The position numbers were made by a program, and so were the translations under genes. DNA of 64,000 nucleotides from Picochlorum sp. 'celeri' (Eukaryota > Chlorophyta > Trebouxiophyceae): NCBI GenBank assembly GCA_010909725.1, contig JAACMV010000027.1, forward strand, positions 558,001 through 622,000. Direction: 5' to 3'. This document shows, piece by piece, positions 1 through 9,501 of this stretch. The stretch's first letter is position 1, and each line of letters starts with the position of its first letter. The notes under the pieces are model-generated. The model did not search any database and was not told where the DNA came from. It saw only the letters and a list, made by a program, of their open reading frames with translations.

Positions 1-159
1 CAATTCCTCTGCATGTCTGGCGCATCCGAGGACTTTTGCCCCCAGAGAAGCCATTTCAATGCATGTGGCTCTGCCAATGCCCTTGGTACAGCCAGTGATG
101 ACCACATTTTTACCATATGGGGTGTAATGCTTCGCTCGTTGCTCGTCGAAGATTGCCAT
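1..159 (-). CDS. Short-chain dehydrogenase/reductase, N-terminal part
   Basis: The first 53 codons of a minus-strand gene that runs off the left edge. The start ATG is at 159-157. Residues 16-30 carry the dinucleotide-binding signature of the SDR family (VVITGCTKGIGR, a TGxxxGIG motif), followed by the usual helix and second strand (GAKVLGCAR). SDRs are NAD(P)H-dependent oxidoreductases. This N-terminus resembles tropinone-reductase-like members, but the substrate cannot be told from the fragment. The catalytic Ser/Tyr/Lys region lies outside the window. No targeting peptide is obvious. The gene is divergent from the kinase gene starting at 372, sharing a spacer of about 210 bp. Confidence 0.8.
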   Translation of the reverse strand, partial: MAIFDEQRAKHYTPYGKNVVITGCTKGIGRATCIEMASLGAKVLGCARHAEEL

Positions 160-371
160 TGATATTCTTTGGTTTATTTATAATGCCTAGGAGAGGTGAA
201 TCGATCGCTAACCAATCGTATTTAATATTTGTCGTGCGGGGTACAGCAGCGCCAAGACTGACTGTGAGACATGTCGAATGAAATTCTCCCAATTTAGATA
301 TATTATATAATGTACAACAACTCGTTTCGAAAGGACGGATACTGAGCAGATGAATAGAATATTGGATTGAT

Positions 372-1619
372 ATGGGGAGTCTTGAGGATTTGAATATTCT
401 CAAGGACAAGATTGATGAGTTGGAGGAGGAACTCGACGTGACGAAGCAAGTCAATTTGCATTTGGCAGAGCAGTTGGAAAAGCTTGGGGGTGAGAACGAG
501 TCCTATAAGCAGCATGTGGTGCGATTGAATCAGAAACTATCCAAATATCTGGCTCTAGAGAGGGAGGAGAAGGAGAAGCAGTCTAATAAAGAATTGCTTT
601 CTGGAGAAGAAGAAGACAAGGAAGAAGAAGAAGAAGAGGGCGGCAGTGGCGAGACTGGTGATGATGTCGATTGGGAGGGTTTGGAAAGGATTGTGCTGAA
701 CAAGGATTGGAGGATTGATTCTGCCGAGATTGAGCTTGGTAGTTGTATAGGGTCAGGATCATTTGGGGAGACATGGAAGGCAAACTGGAAGGGGGCTGTC
801 TGTGCAGTGAAAAAGATCAAGGTGTCTCGGGATATGCAGAGCCATTTTGAACGCGAGTTGGTGGTATTGGAGCGAGTGAGGCATCCCCATGTGCTAGGGT
901 TTTTAGGTGCTGTGGTAGATCCAAAGCTTGGGGCATGTTGGTTGGTGACAGAGTTCATGCCAGGAGGAAACTTGAGTGCCGCTATTCGGGGGAATAATAG
1001 GAACATGAGACTATCAAAGAAACCAATGAGTGTTAGATTTCAGATTTTAGCAGATATTGCCAGTGGCATGGCAGCACTTGAAAGACAAGAACCTCCCATA
1101 GTTCACAGAGATGTCAAGCCAAGCAATGTGTTGTTAGATGATTCTATGAGAGCCAAGGTGAGCGATATGGGACTGGCTAAGATATTAACACAGGACGCGG
1201 TGCTTCAGTTGACTCCAGAGTGCGGTACCTATATACACATGGCACCAGAGGTAATTGCCCATGATGTCTATGGAACGCAGGCTGATGTTTGGTCGTATGC
1301 CACAACTGCTGTAGAAATTTTGACGCTAGAATACCCCTACCAAAAATATAATTTGACGCCTATTCAAATAGCATTACAAGTGATGGATGGGAAGCTCAGA
1401 CCAGACATCCCTGAGAATATCATTCCGTTTGAATTGAGTGATTTGTTACGGAAATGCTTTCACTTTGATGCACTCGAAAGGCCTTCGTTTGCGCATATTG
1501 CTGATGTGATGCGTCGAATAGTAGATACACAGATTGCAGAGGAAAAGAGGATGGGAACAGCAGTGGCATCAGGCCTGGGCAGTTGGTTTGGCGGTGGACA
1601 GAAGAAGACTAGAAAATAA
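372..1619 (+). CDS. TKL-type protein kinase with N-terminal coiled coil
   Basis: A 415-residue protein kinase. Residues 1-70 form a Leu/Glu/Lys-rich coiled coil, 75-103 is strongly acidic, and about 120-385 is the kinase domain. Visible motifs are the glycine loop GSGSFG (126-131), the AVKK lysine (147-148), the catalytic loop HRDVKPSN (245-252), APE (291-293) and DVWSYA (305-310). Overall it looks like the tyrosine-kinase-like group common in algae, plants and amoebae. The metal-binding DFG is DMG here (265-267), so the Asp is kept and the Phe replaced; catalysis is still expected. Its substrates are unknown. The C-terminus is short and basic. The stop lies 4 bp from the stop of the convergent UBLCP1 gene, so the 3' UTRs must overlap. 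No intron is needed. Confidence 0.9.
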   Translation: MGSLEDLNILKDKIDELEEELDVTKQVNLHLAEQLEKLGGENESYKQHVVRLNQKLSKYLALEREEKEKQSNKELLSGEEEDKEEEEEEGGSGETGDDVDWEGLERIVLNKDWRIDSAEIELGSCIGSGSFGETWKANWKGAVCAVKKIKVSRDMQSHFERELVVLERVRHPHVLGFLGAVVDPKLGACWLVTEFMPGGNLSAAIRGNNRNMRLSKKPMSVRFQILADIASGMAALERQEPPIVHRDVKPSNVLLDDSMRAKVSDMGLAKILTQDAVLQLTPECGTYIHMAPEVIAHDVYGTQADVWSYATTAVEILTLEYPYQKYNLTPIQIALQVMDGKLRPDIPENIIPFELSDLLRKCFHFDALERPSFAHIADVMRRIVDTQIAEEKRMGTAVASGLGSWFGGGQKKTRK

Positions 1620-1623
1620 TCCG

Positions 1624-2646
1624 TTATTTCTTCTTAATCTCTCGCCATTCCTCTCGTATAGTATCTTGCCATTCATCATGATTCAAATGGTCCAATGACT
1701 CGAGTTCGGCCAACTTGGACAGGTATAAATCTAATTTCAAAAACTCCCTATCCGAACGTCCACGCTCTGTTGTACTATGCTTGAACGGCTTGATGACCAA
1801 GCCATTCTGAGGATTTAATACAAAATTCCTGCGTAAATCATCCAACATGAGGGTATTTGAGCTGGTGTACTGTGGGTATCGCTTCCACAACACATGCAAA
1901 GGCTTGCAATCAAACACCTTTTTGTTCGTCATCCCTGTATTATCCACAGTCACCATTGCCGTATAGTCCATACACGCTGTTATTCTAAACTCTGGATGAT
2001 CAATAAGTCCGAGCTCTTTCAGCTTGACATCAATCCATTTCATAGACGTTGCTGACCAGATGACAATGTCCCACCTAGCGTATGCACGTGATAAAAATAG
2101 CTCCACATGTGGCCGAAGCAAATCCCGAGGCCGCTCACTCGACGATCCAAGATCAAAGAATGTGTAATCAATATCTAATACAATGCATTTCTTACCTTCA
2201 CGCGGAGGATGAAGTTCCTTTATGTTTGCTTGCAGTACCCGACGCTCAAGCTTTGCCAATATCTCTGGCCTGTCCATCAATGCCACGGGACCCGCCGGCA
2301 TCACCACATCTTCTTCTTCTGGATCCTGAAAACAAGGTGATATTTCCTCCTGTCGCCGCATCTGCGCCAGCTCAGAGTCCACAGACCCCAGCAGCATCAC
2401 CACCTTTGGAGGAGGCTGGAGGTCGCCAAGCAACGTGTCGTCATCCAAGCGACCTTGCACCGCCTTTAAACCCAATAATTTCTGCTTCTTCGCATTCACA
2501 TGAGTTTCTCTCTCCAATACTCTCTTCACAGAACCAACCGTCTCAGACGTAGATAAGGAAACCGAGAGTTCCTTGCTTTTGAATTTAATTTTCAACGTCA
2601 CAGTCTCCTGTGACGAAGAGGAGGGTATTTCATCTTCTCGAGACAT
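1624..2646 (-). CDS. UBLCP1: UBLCP1-like nuclear CTD phosphatase
   Basis: A 340-residue, intronless protein with a ubiquitin-like domain (about 15-88) followed by a HAD-family FCP/SCP phosphatase domain (about 150-325). The DxDxT nucleophile motif is DIDYT at 158-162. WSAT (197-200) and LDD (268-270) are the other HAD motifs. This order and length match UBLCP1, a Mg2+-dependent phosphatase that in other eukaryotes acts on the 26S proteasome regulatory particle in the nucleus and can dephosphorylate the RNA polymerase II CTD. It lies only 18 bp downstream of the YAE1-like gene on the same strand and is convergent with the kinase. Confidence 0.93.
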   Translation of the reverse strand: MSREDEIPSSSSQETVTLKIKFKSKELSVSLSTSETVGSVKRVLERETHVNAKKQKLLGLKAVQGRLDDDTLLGDLQPPPKVVMLLGSVDSELAQMRRQEEISPCFQDPEEEDVVMPAGPVALMDRPEILAKLERRVLQANIKELHPPREGKKCIVLDIDYTFFDLGSSSERPRDLLRPHVELFLSRAYARWDIVIWSATSMKWIDVKLKELGLIDHPEFRITACMDYTAMVTVDNTGMTNKKVFDCKPLHVLWKRYPQYTSSNTLMLDDLRRNFVLNPQNGLVIKPFKHSTTERGRSDREFLKLDLYLSKLAELESLDHLNHDEWQDTIREEWREIKKK

Positions 2647-2664
2647 CTAAACTATAGTTATAAA

Positions 2665-3285
2665 TTAATTTTTGGATTCCATTCTCTGTATCCGTATCCC
2701 TGCATCCTCTAAAGCCGCGACCGCCTTGCTCTTGATCTCGCCCTGCCGACGAGACGCTTCCGCGACCACAGATGGGGGCTCCCGTTCTGGAAATCGATCC
2801 TTCATTTCACCATGCTCTTCCCACAATGACCCACATTCCTGCTTCTTGATATCATTTTGGTCCAATTCTTCCAATAGAGTATGCGCGACTCGGATCATCT
2901 CTGCTGCATTGGCATTGGCATCTTCCTTGTCTTGAGTAGTAGTACTAGTGTCTTGCTCTTGAATATTGGCAAAAGCAGCAGCTGCTGCCCCTTTCAACAG
3001 CCCCCATTCATACCCTGCAGTAGCTCCAAGAGTATATCCTGCATAGGAGATATACCATCAATTGTGCCGTAACCCCAAACAAGAAATACATGCGAAGCAC
3101 TACCCACCATGGTTGAACCCTTCCTGGACGCTCTCTTCCTTCCCAGCCTCGTAACCATCCCTCAATCCACTCGTACTAAACTCTCTCCTTCTCGCATTCC
3201 ATTCTCTATGTAATTCATGATGCGATGGAGACCCAGTATCGTCCTCCAACCAACCGTCGTCGTCGTCGTCGTGTCCATTCGACAT
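2665..3285 (-). CDS. YAE1-like Fe-S maturation adaptor
   Basis: Two exons, 3285-3108 and 3038-2665, joined across a 69-nt intron (gtgggtag...ctatgcag) at phase 1, giving 183 residues. Joining restores the family's glycine ladder: GYEAGKEESVQEGFNHG from exon 1 runs into GYTLGATAGYEWGLLKGA from exon 2. This repeated GxxxG pattern, after an acidic DDGWLEDD stretch, is the N-terminal domain of Yae1/LTO1 proteins. In yeast the Yae1-Lto1 complex delivers Fe-S cluster machinery to the ribosome-recycling ABC protein Rli1/ABCE1; the same role is inferred here. The C-terminal half is Ala/Glu-rich and helical. Whether it corresponds to YAE1 or LTO1 is not certain; the DxxW-type N-terminus favours YAE1. 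Confidence 0.82.
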
Positions 3286-3392
3286 GCCATGCAGAGTAAA
3301 AAATGTGATGCGTTTTTTCTACTCTATCGGTATGTTACGAATAGAATTGCCGTATATATGTTGTGTTCAAAAAAGTACTATAATAAGCATTA

Positions 3393-4542
3393 TTATTTGC
3401 TCTTCTTTGATGTCTTCTTCTTTCCGTCATTCGTCTGCTCTGCTTCGAGTGCGCCTGCATCGCCAGACTTTTGGACACCGAGAACCTTGGCAATTGTGAC
3501 AAAGGACATGCCTCCGATCACATTGTTTGCGCTTCTCACCACTGAAGTCACAATTCTGAATGCAGATTGAGGGATGACTGGCTGGATCAACATATCCAGG
3601 CCATTAAGCATTTGATATCTCACATTGGAAGAGATACCCATGTGGAGAGCCCAGCAAGAGGCATTGGCAATGACGTTTGGAGATTCATTCTGCTGCACAA
3701 AGTCTGGATCAAACTTCTTTCGAGCCACGATCAATCCATTCGAAATGGCAGTTCCGACCAATCCAGCCGTGATACCAATGCTTGCAAACACAGTACCCTT
3801 GTACAAGAGGTTGACGGCTCTCTTTCCAAGAGAAAATCCTGGTTCAAACATGTGTCCTGTAGGGGCAGCCCACTGCCTCATGTAGTAGTCTCCGAAGAAT
3901 TTAGAGATAAATCCAGTGGATCCAGCAGCACTGGCAGTTGGTGCCAAGAGGTACATGAGCGAAAAGTTGACAATGGAACCAACAACCAAGGTGGCAAAGA
4001 CAAAGTCAAGCTCGTTCAGTCCCCAGTTTGGCCTGGAGCTCATGTCTCCGAGCACGGATGCACCAACCCCAATGATCTGCTCCACTAATACTTTATACAC
4101 AAATTCAGGGTCAGCAGCAACGCGGTCTTTCCATCCCTTCCACATGATGCCGCTGTCCTCGCTGGCATCTTCTCCATCGTCTCCATTGTTGCCATCATCC
4201 CCATTCGTATTGCCTCCATCACCTCCTCCACCAGTGCCGCCTGATGCTGCTCGCATCATGAATTCGGCATTCCTTGCTCTAGATGATGCAATTCCCATGT
4301 GTTGACTGCATCAGTGCATGATTGTAACATGTCATAAAAAAGAAGAAGAAGAAGAAGAAGAAACCAAGAGAGGAGACAAGAATATGGACATGACGATGCA
4401 CTGCACCTCCCACCCACCTTGATCCATTGGAAATTCTTGTAAAAATAGAGCAGGTTTTCAACGCAGATCTGCGATGAGCCTGGGAGCGCGTGCTTGCTCC
4501 AATCTGCAAAGACAATGGTGAGCGTTGAGCGACAATCTGCAT
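3393..4542 (-). CDS. RETICULATA/LCD1-like plastid membrane protein (DUF3411)
   Basis: Exon 1 is 4542-4418 and exon 2 is 4305-3393, with a 112-nt intron holding a long CTT polypyrimidine tract; the product is 345 residues. Exon 1 supplies an Arg/Ser-rich leader like a plastid transit peptide, which a model starting at the internal ATG (4298) would miss. After a Gly/Asp-rich linker, the DUF3411 domain follows, with FVYKVLVEQIIGVGASVLGD, RPNWGLNELDFVFATLVVG and several hydrophobic segments. Plant members sit in the plastid envelope and affect leaf-cell chloroplast development; their biochemical activity is unknown. The C-terminus is lysine-rich. The gene is 218 bp downstream of ALKBH8 on the same strand. 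Confidence 0.88.
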
Positions 4543-4760
4543 TTTTGATTGATTCTTTCACTCTCTCAGACTCTCTCTGTATATGTATCTCTCTCTTATG
4601 TTTTACAAATAATACTATTGTATCCTTGATCCAGTGGTACCCTGCCAGATGATGGGAGAATTTTATAGGATCTTCTTCCCGCGTGCCAGCATCATCTGCT
4701 GACTGTGTTATTATTGGTGCTCTTCTGGTGTGTGTGGATGCATATTCATTCGGGTGTCGA

Positions 4761-6839
4761 TCAAGCATACGTGGGCGGTTTCTTTTCAATCACAATGCAC
4801 CAATTGTCTCTGTCATAGAATGCATCGACGAGTGTCGACTGTTTACTCAATTCCACCAATCTGTCCAGCTCACCTGGGGCAAACAAATGGTAGTAGCGCT
4901 TGAATTTAATAGAGTTTCTATCGCGATCAATCTCTCCCGTCTCTCTTAATGACGATGCTTCGATTCTATGCATGGGAACATGCCATGGAACGAGATAATC
5001 GTTGGCAGTGGTGTATCCATCAATATCATGTTCTGGATCTGGAGCGTCAATGGGTTCCCATTTTGCCAGCTTTTTCATATTCTCTTGCTCTGTGGCCCAG
5101 GCAGTGATTATGGCTCGGCCTCCAACTCGAAGTATTCTAGTGATTTCGTCGATAAGAGCTACTCGGCGCTGGACAGAGGACAAGTGGTGGATGACAGCAA
5201 TGCTCAAGGCAGCATCGCACGAGGCATCACGGTAGGGTGTGTGCAATCCATCGGCGATGCATACATCAGCTTTTGGGCATGCAACAATACCATGAGATGT
5301 GTGGTTTGGCGCTATTCTTTTGGATGCTAGAGAGGCGAGTCCATCACTAATATCACTTCCACAGACAAAGAGATCCTGTCGAATGCCAAAGTATTTCCCA
5401 TTCCCACACCCAACATCTGCCACAATGCCTCCGTATTGGATCGATTCTATAAATTCTTTCACTCGGGGCCATATCGCGAATCGAGTCGCAGAAAAATGCG
5501 GTGCGATAGCATTATACACCTGTTGAACATGGCCCTTTTCAATCACTGGCTCTGCTACTGATGCTGTGTCTTCTGCCTTGTCATGGTTCATTCCTATTCG
5601 TGTGGGTGGAATCTCACCCAGCTGAGAATCACAGTACTGTGGAAAAGGGCACTGACATGGCCCATGTCGTATACTTCTACATGTAAGAGACACTCGCCTC
5701 TTCTGCCGCTGTATCCGATGTCCATCCACCAGCACATCAGACTTTCTATGTGGGATGTAATGTTCCCATGCCCATCGAGATTCTCCGCCCATCACCAACA
5801 ATGATCGTCGAGGCAAATACACCGCTCGCTGCTCTCCATCTCGCCGAAATACCATGGTGACCCCTTCAGATAACGATAGCGAAGCTATCGCATCCCCAAA
5901 AGCAGAATGCGTGTCCACATGAGGCGACAGACCCACCCCTACAGGATACTCATTGACAGTAATCTGATCAAGAGTATCCATTATATTCCCCTGTGCTGTG
6001 ATTCTATCCAACAGACAAGACATCTGTTCTGGGATGCGAGGTACCTTGGACGATGTATCGACCGTTCTCGTGGCATAAGAAAACTTTGCCCCATAATGCT
6101 GCACGCGGCGCCGAGCCAACCGATCCCAAACACCACCATCAATCAGATCCAACAACTCCTGCTCCTCCTCCACCGTGATAAAATCATGCACCACAATCAG
6201 ACCTGGAATATCACACGCATCTGGGTCGATCTCAGCCCTACATATATCCGGCTCACCATCACGAGATCCCTGCTGCCTCACTTCAACCTCTGCATAATGC
6301 ACAGCAATCCTGGGCATCCGTGCCTTTTTCTTCTTCCTTTGACCCTGTGTTGCCATACTCTCACATTCTTCTTCTTCTTGTTCTTCTTCTTGCTTTTCTT
6401 CTTCTTCTTCCCTGCTTGCATCATGGGATGTTTCGGCAGAAAAAGACGAAGCAATCAGCCCTTGATTCATTCCCTCCAGCACACCCTTGGCATCTACAGA
6501 GTCCTTTTCTGAATCAAAGGATGCAAAAAAATGCACATCATCCGGCTTCATCAAATCAGATATATACACAGCATTCAATCCACCATCAGCCTTCACTATA
6601 TCATGTATTCGAGTCAACCAAGGCTGAGGACCCGTGACCATGAGATGCATGGTCGGTCCGCCATGCATTGGTTTTACATACGCCCATTCTTCCCCATTTC
6701 CCTCTCTTTTCTTCCCAATAGATCCTTCACTATCCCACCTATGATAGTATTTCTTACGCCGACCCATACTTTTACATGTCCCACCATCAAGGACGAGAGC
6801 ATCTCTTTCTACCCTTTTGAACGTGGCAACGATTTTCAT
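4761..6839 (-). CDS. ALKBH8: ALKBH8: tRNA wobble-uridine hydroxylase/methyltransferase fusion
   Basis: An intronless 692-residue protein. Residues 60-130 may be a degenerate RRM. A Glu-rich linker and a basic patch follow. Residues 205-395 are an AlkB-type 2-oxoglutarate/Fe(II) dioxygenase with the HxD pair H307/D309, distal His near 360 and the RxxxxxR motif at 382-388. Residues 430-692 are a TRM9-like SAM methyltransferase with DVGCGNGKY (475-483), a TRM9-type YYHLFAPGEL segment and the terminal NWCIVIEK. In animals this fusion makes and hydroxylates mcm5U at tRNA position 34. Known land-plant versions keep the AlkB and TRM9 parts as separate proteins, so the fused form is notable in a plastid-bearing cell. 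It is divergent from WBP2 with a 116-bp spacer. Confidence 0.92.
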   Translation of the reverse strand: MKIVATFKRVERDALVLDGGTCKSMGRRKKYYHRWDSEGSIGKKREGNGEEWAYVKPMHGGPTMHLMVTGPQPWLTRIHDIVKADGGLNAVYISDLMKPDDVHFFASFDSEKDSVDAKGVLEGMNQGLIASSFSAETSHDASREEEEEKQEEEQEEEECESMATQGQRKKKKARMPRIAVHYAEVEVRQQGSRDGEPDICRAEIDPDACDIPGLIVVHDFITVEEEQELLDLIDGGVWDRLARRRVQHYGAKFSYATRTVDTSSKVPRIPEQMSCLLDRITAQGNIMDTLDQITVNEYPVGVGLSPHVDTHSAFGDAIASLSLSEGVTMVFRRDGEQRAVYLPRRSLLVMGGESRWAWEHYIPHRKSDVLVDGHRIQRQKRRVSLTCRSIRHGPCQCPFPQYCDSQLGEIPPTRIGMNHDKAEDTASVAEPVIEKGHVQQVYNAIAPHFSATRFAIWPRVKEFIESIQYGGIVADVGCGNGKYFGIRQDLFVCGSDISDGLASLASKRIAPNHTSHGIVACPKADVCIADGLHTPYRDASCDAALSIAVIHHLSSVQRRVALIDEITRILRVGGRAIITAWATEQENMKKLAKWEPIDAPDPEHDIDGYTTANDYLVPWHVPMHRIEASSLRETGEIDRDRNSIKFKRYYHLFAPGELDRLVELSKQSTLVDAFYDRDNWCIVIEKKPPTYA

Positions 6840-6955
6840 TAATATCTATATACGGAAGAACACGAGATTCAAAACGCGGTTCTCTCTTGTTTTTGACGAC
6901 AACAAGAGCAGCATTCTACCCAACCTCGGCGAATAATAATAATCATATTAAAAAA

Positions 6956-7612
6956 ATGGCATTAAACCCGAATGTGTACATGCCTCCGGCCATGGCGTAT
7001 GCGACGAGGGAGAGGGACAGACCAAAACCCGCTCCAGTCCCATACCTCGGAGAATACTTTTTCGCCTCTCGAGATACTTGCCATGTCTCTATATCAGGAG
7101 GTGGTGATGACCGTTTCAAGCATTCTGGAAAAGGAAGGGTGTTTCTGACGAATTATAGGATGATATATCTGCCAGACAAGCCACAGGGAGAGTTCCGGGG
7201 TATCGAGCTCCCTCTCCTGTTTATTCAAGATTTCGACGTATGTCAGCCCATCTTGGGGGCGAATTATCTGCATGGACACTGTCGAAGGGTCGATGATCCC
7301 ATGGGGAGTCCAATGCTGAAATGGAAGCTTCGCTTTATCAATGGGGGTATGGGCACCATGGTGCCTCTCTTCTACTCGACAGTAGCATATATTCGGACGG
7401 CATCTCAGAGGCAAGGGGGAGAGAGTCATCAACAGGCGCCCGTTGTCGATGAGCAAAAGGTGGATGAGATGTATAAACCTCCGCCGTTTGTGGCGAATGC
7501 TGTGGTTGATCCAAACGATCCAACCATTGTGTATATAGTGGAACAGCCTCCAGTACCACAGGAAGAACCTGCTGTTGAACCCAAGTTTCCCACTGCCAAA
7601 AAGAATGACTGA
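6956..7612 (+). CDS. WBP2-like GRAM-domain protein
   Basis: I chose the ATG at 6956, after a run of A, because it gives MALNPN, close to the start of animal WBP2. An upstream in-frame ATG at 6887 would add 23 unlikely residues. The product is 218 residues. A GRAM/PH-like domain covers about 25-150 and contains GRVFLTNYRMIYLP and the family signature VCQPILGANYLHG. In animals, WBP2 binds WW-domain proteins through PPxY motifs; here the C-terminal tail is Pro-rich (YKPPPF, QPPVPQ) without a clear PPxY. The function in algae is unknown. TGTAA lies 17 nt after the stop. No intron. Confidence 0.82.
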   Translation: MALNPNVYMPPAMAYATRERDRPKPAPVPYLGEYFFASRDTCHVSISGGGDDRFKHSGKGRVFLTNYRMIYLPDKPQGEFRGIELPLLFIQDFDVCQPILGANYLHGHCRRVDDPMGSPMLKWKLRFINGGMGTMVPLFYSTVAYIRTASQRQGGESHQQAPVVDEQKVDEMYKPPPFVANAVVDPNDPTIVYIVEQPPVPQEEPAVEPKFPTAKKND

Positions 7613-8244
7613 TTCATTGATTGATCCATGTAATAATAGACCTATGACGATGATGATAATGATGTCTGGTACTCATCTTGACGTGTTTCCAACGACGTTG
7701 GTGATCTCAATATTGAGACATGATTAATCATGTCTCTCTCTACAGAGACAAGGATAGCAGCAAGACCAGGGGGACAAGAAGGAGAGCAACAACAACCAAG
7801 GCGCGACTGCCACGGGGTGGCTGTTATATTTAATACAGTAGTATACTATAGTAGAGAGAGGGTATGTTATTGGGAATGGGTATTTGTCTGCACAGCTCTC
7901 TGTGTTGATTTTTTTAGACATGTCACATGGCGATCGGCGCAATCGATATGAGCACGTGGCCATGGATATACTACTACTAGTGTGTATCTGTGATTATTGT
8001 GATGATGATCATTCTTGAAGGGGGCCATCATCGTAGGGGTGGTTGTCGTATCCTTATCTGGGATGGCATGTCCTTATCCGTTGGATACTCGGGCGGATCT
8101 GCGCCCATCTGTCTCTTATGCTGTATTCTATGCTTTTTTCTGATCATGATGATGGTGGTGGTGATGCAGATTGTCGTTCCTCGTCTTCTGTCAGTGTTTT
8201 TTGGTGTATAGACCAACACATTCATAGCAGCAGGAGGAGTCATA
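7613..8244. other. Intergenic: WBP2 3' end and UROD promoter region
   Basis: 632 bp without a credible gene; the small ORFs are low-complexity and do not resemble known proteins. It holds the TGTAA signal of WBP2 (7629-7633). A perfect G-box core CACGTG (7953-7958) lies about 290 bp upstream of UROD; G-boxes are bound by light-responsive bZIP/bHLH factors in plants, so a role in controlling this tetrapyrrole gene is possible but unproven. Several ATG/GATGAT-rich runs occur near 7990-8240. Confidence 0.5.
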
Positions 8245-9501
8245 ATGATACCGATGATGACGTCTTCTTCTTCTTCCTGTGGCTATCGTGTTCAGGTGGG
8301 AGGAGGAGGAGCTCGTCGTATGGGAGTGTCTTCTTTCTTTGGGCAAAGGAGTCTCAGTAGTAGTGTGAATGGGAGTATCCTGAAGAGGAGGAGTCGTGAT
8401 AGAAGCAGCACGTGTGTGATCCGTGCATCGTCTGCTCCCGTTGTTTCTGCTGCCTCAACAGACGATGTGGCACCACTCATGGTTAGAGCTGCTCGAGGAG
8501 AGAAAATTGAGAGGCCTCCGTGTTGGATGATGAGACAAGCAGGGCGATACCAAAAGGCCTACAGAGACTTGGCGGAGAAGTATCCGTCCTTCAGGGCTCG
8601 CTCTGAGCAGACAGATTTGATCGTTGAGATTAGTTTGCAACCATGGCATTCGTTCAAGCCTGATGGCGTTATTCTGTTCTCTGATATCCTGACGCCGCTG
8701 CCAGCCTGCGGTGTTCCATTTGAAATTGATGACAACAAGGGTCCATTGATTGATGCTCCATTCAGATCTATGGATCGTCTCAAGGAATTGACCCCGATCG
8801 ATCTGGACCAATTGTCTTTCGTGGGAGAATCCCTGTCTCTTTTGAAGCAGGAAGTGCAGGGCCAGGCTGCTGTGCTTGGATTTGTCGGTTGCCCATGGAC
8901 ACTGGCAACCTATGTTGTGGAGGGGGCATCCTCTGCCCTGTATAAGAACATCAAGAGCATGATTTACAGCCAACCAGATCTTCTGGATGGTATATTGTCC
9001 CACATAGCTGATCAAATAGCTGTTTATGCAAAGTATCAAGCTGCCAGTGGAGCAGACTCTGTCATGATGTTTGACTCTTGGGGTGGGCAGTTGCCACCTA
9101 AAATCTGGGAGCAATGGTCCCTCCCATATATCAAACGAATCGTTCAGAGCTTCAAAGCAGAGTATCCAAATGTTCCACTGACATTGTATGCGAATGGAAG
9201 TGGCGGTCTTCTCGAGAGAATGGCCACTTCAGGTGTGGATGTTGTCGGACTGGATTGGACTGTTGACATGGCAGATGCTCGAGCTCGCCTCGGACCTGAC
9301 TTGGGAGTGCAGGGTAACGTGGACCCAGCAGTACTGTTTGCATCCCAGGATGCGATTGAAGCCGCTGTGAAGGACTGCATTCAGAGTGCAGGGCCAAGAG
9401 GACACGTCCTTAACCTTGGCCATGGTGTCTTGGTTGGGACACCAGAGGAAAATGTGGCCTTTATGTTTGATCTTGCAAAGAAATCAACCTACTCATCGTA
9501 G
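8245..9501 (+). CDS. UROD: Uroporphyrinogen III decarboxylase, plastid-type
   Basis: A 418-residue intronless enzyme that removes four carboxyl groups from uroporphyrinogen III to make coproporphyrinogen III, a shared step of chlorophyll and heme synthesis. Residues 1-68 are rich in Ser, Arg and Gly and end near CVIRASS, as expected for a plastid transit peptide. The mature part begins with PLMVRAARGEKIERPP and the UROD signature CWMMRQAGRYQ. Other conserved pieces are LFSDILTPL, GFVGCPWTLATYVVEG, FDSWGGQL and NLGHGVLVGTPEENV. Length is normal. The ATG at 8245 opens the leader; another in-frame ATG follows at 8254. TGTAA lies 48 nt after the stop. Confidence 0.97.
   Translation: MIPMMTSSSSSCGYRVQVGGGGARRMGVSSFFGQRSLSSSVNGSILKRRSRDRSSTCVIRASSAPVVSAASTDDVAPLMVRAARGEKIERPPCWMMRQAGRYQKAYRDLAEKYPSFRARSEQTDLIVEISLQPWHSFKPDGVILFSDILTPLPACGVPFEIDDNKGPLIDAPFRSMDRLKELTPIDLDQLSFVGESLSLLKQEVQGQAAVLGFVGCPWTLATYVVEGASSALYKNIKSMIYSQPDLLDGILSHIADQIAVYAKYQAASGADSVMMFDSWGGQLPPKIWEQWSLPYIKRIVQSFKAEYPNVPLTLYANGSGGLLERMATSGVDVVGLDWTVDMADARARLGPDLGVQGNVDPAVLFASQDAIEAAVKDCIQSAGPRGHVLNLGHGVLVGTPEENVAFMFDLAKKSTYSS

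Noticed and set aside
4336..4362. AAG/CTT microsatellite as a separate repeat
   Set aside because: It is the polypyrimidine tract of the RETICULATA-like gene's intron, just before the acceptor.
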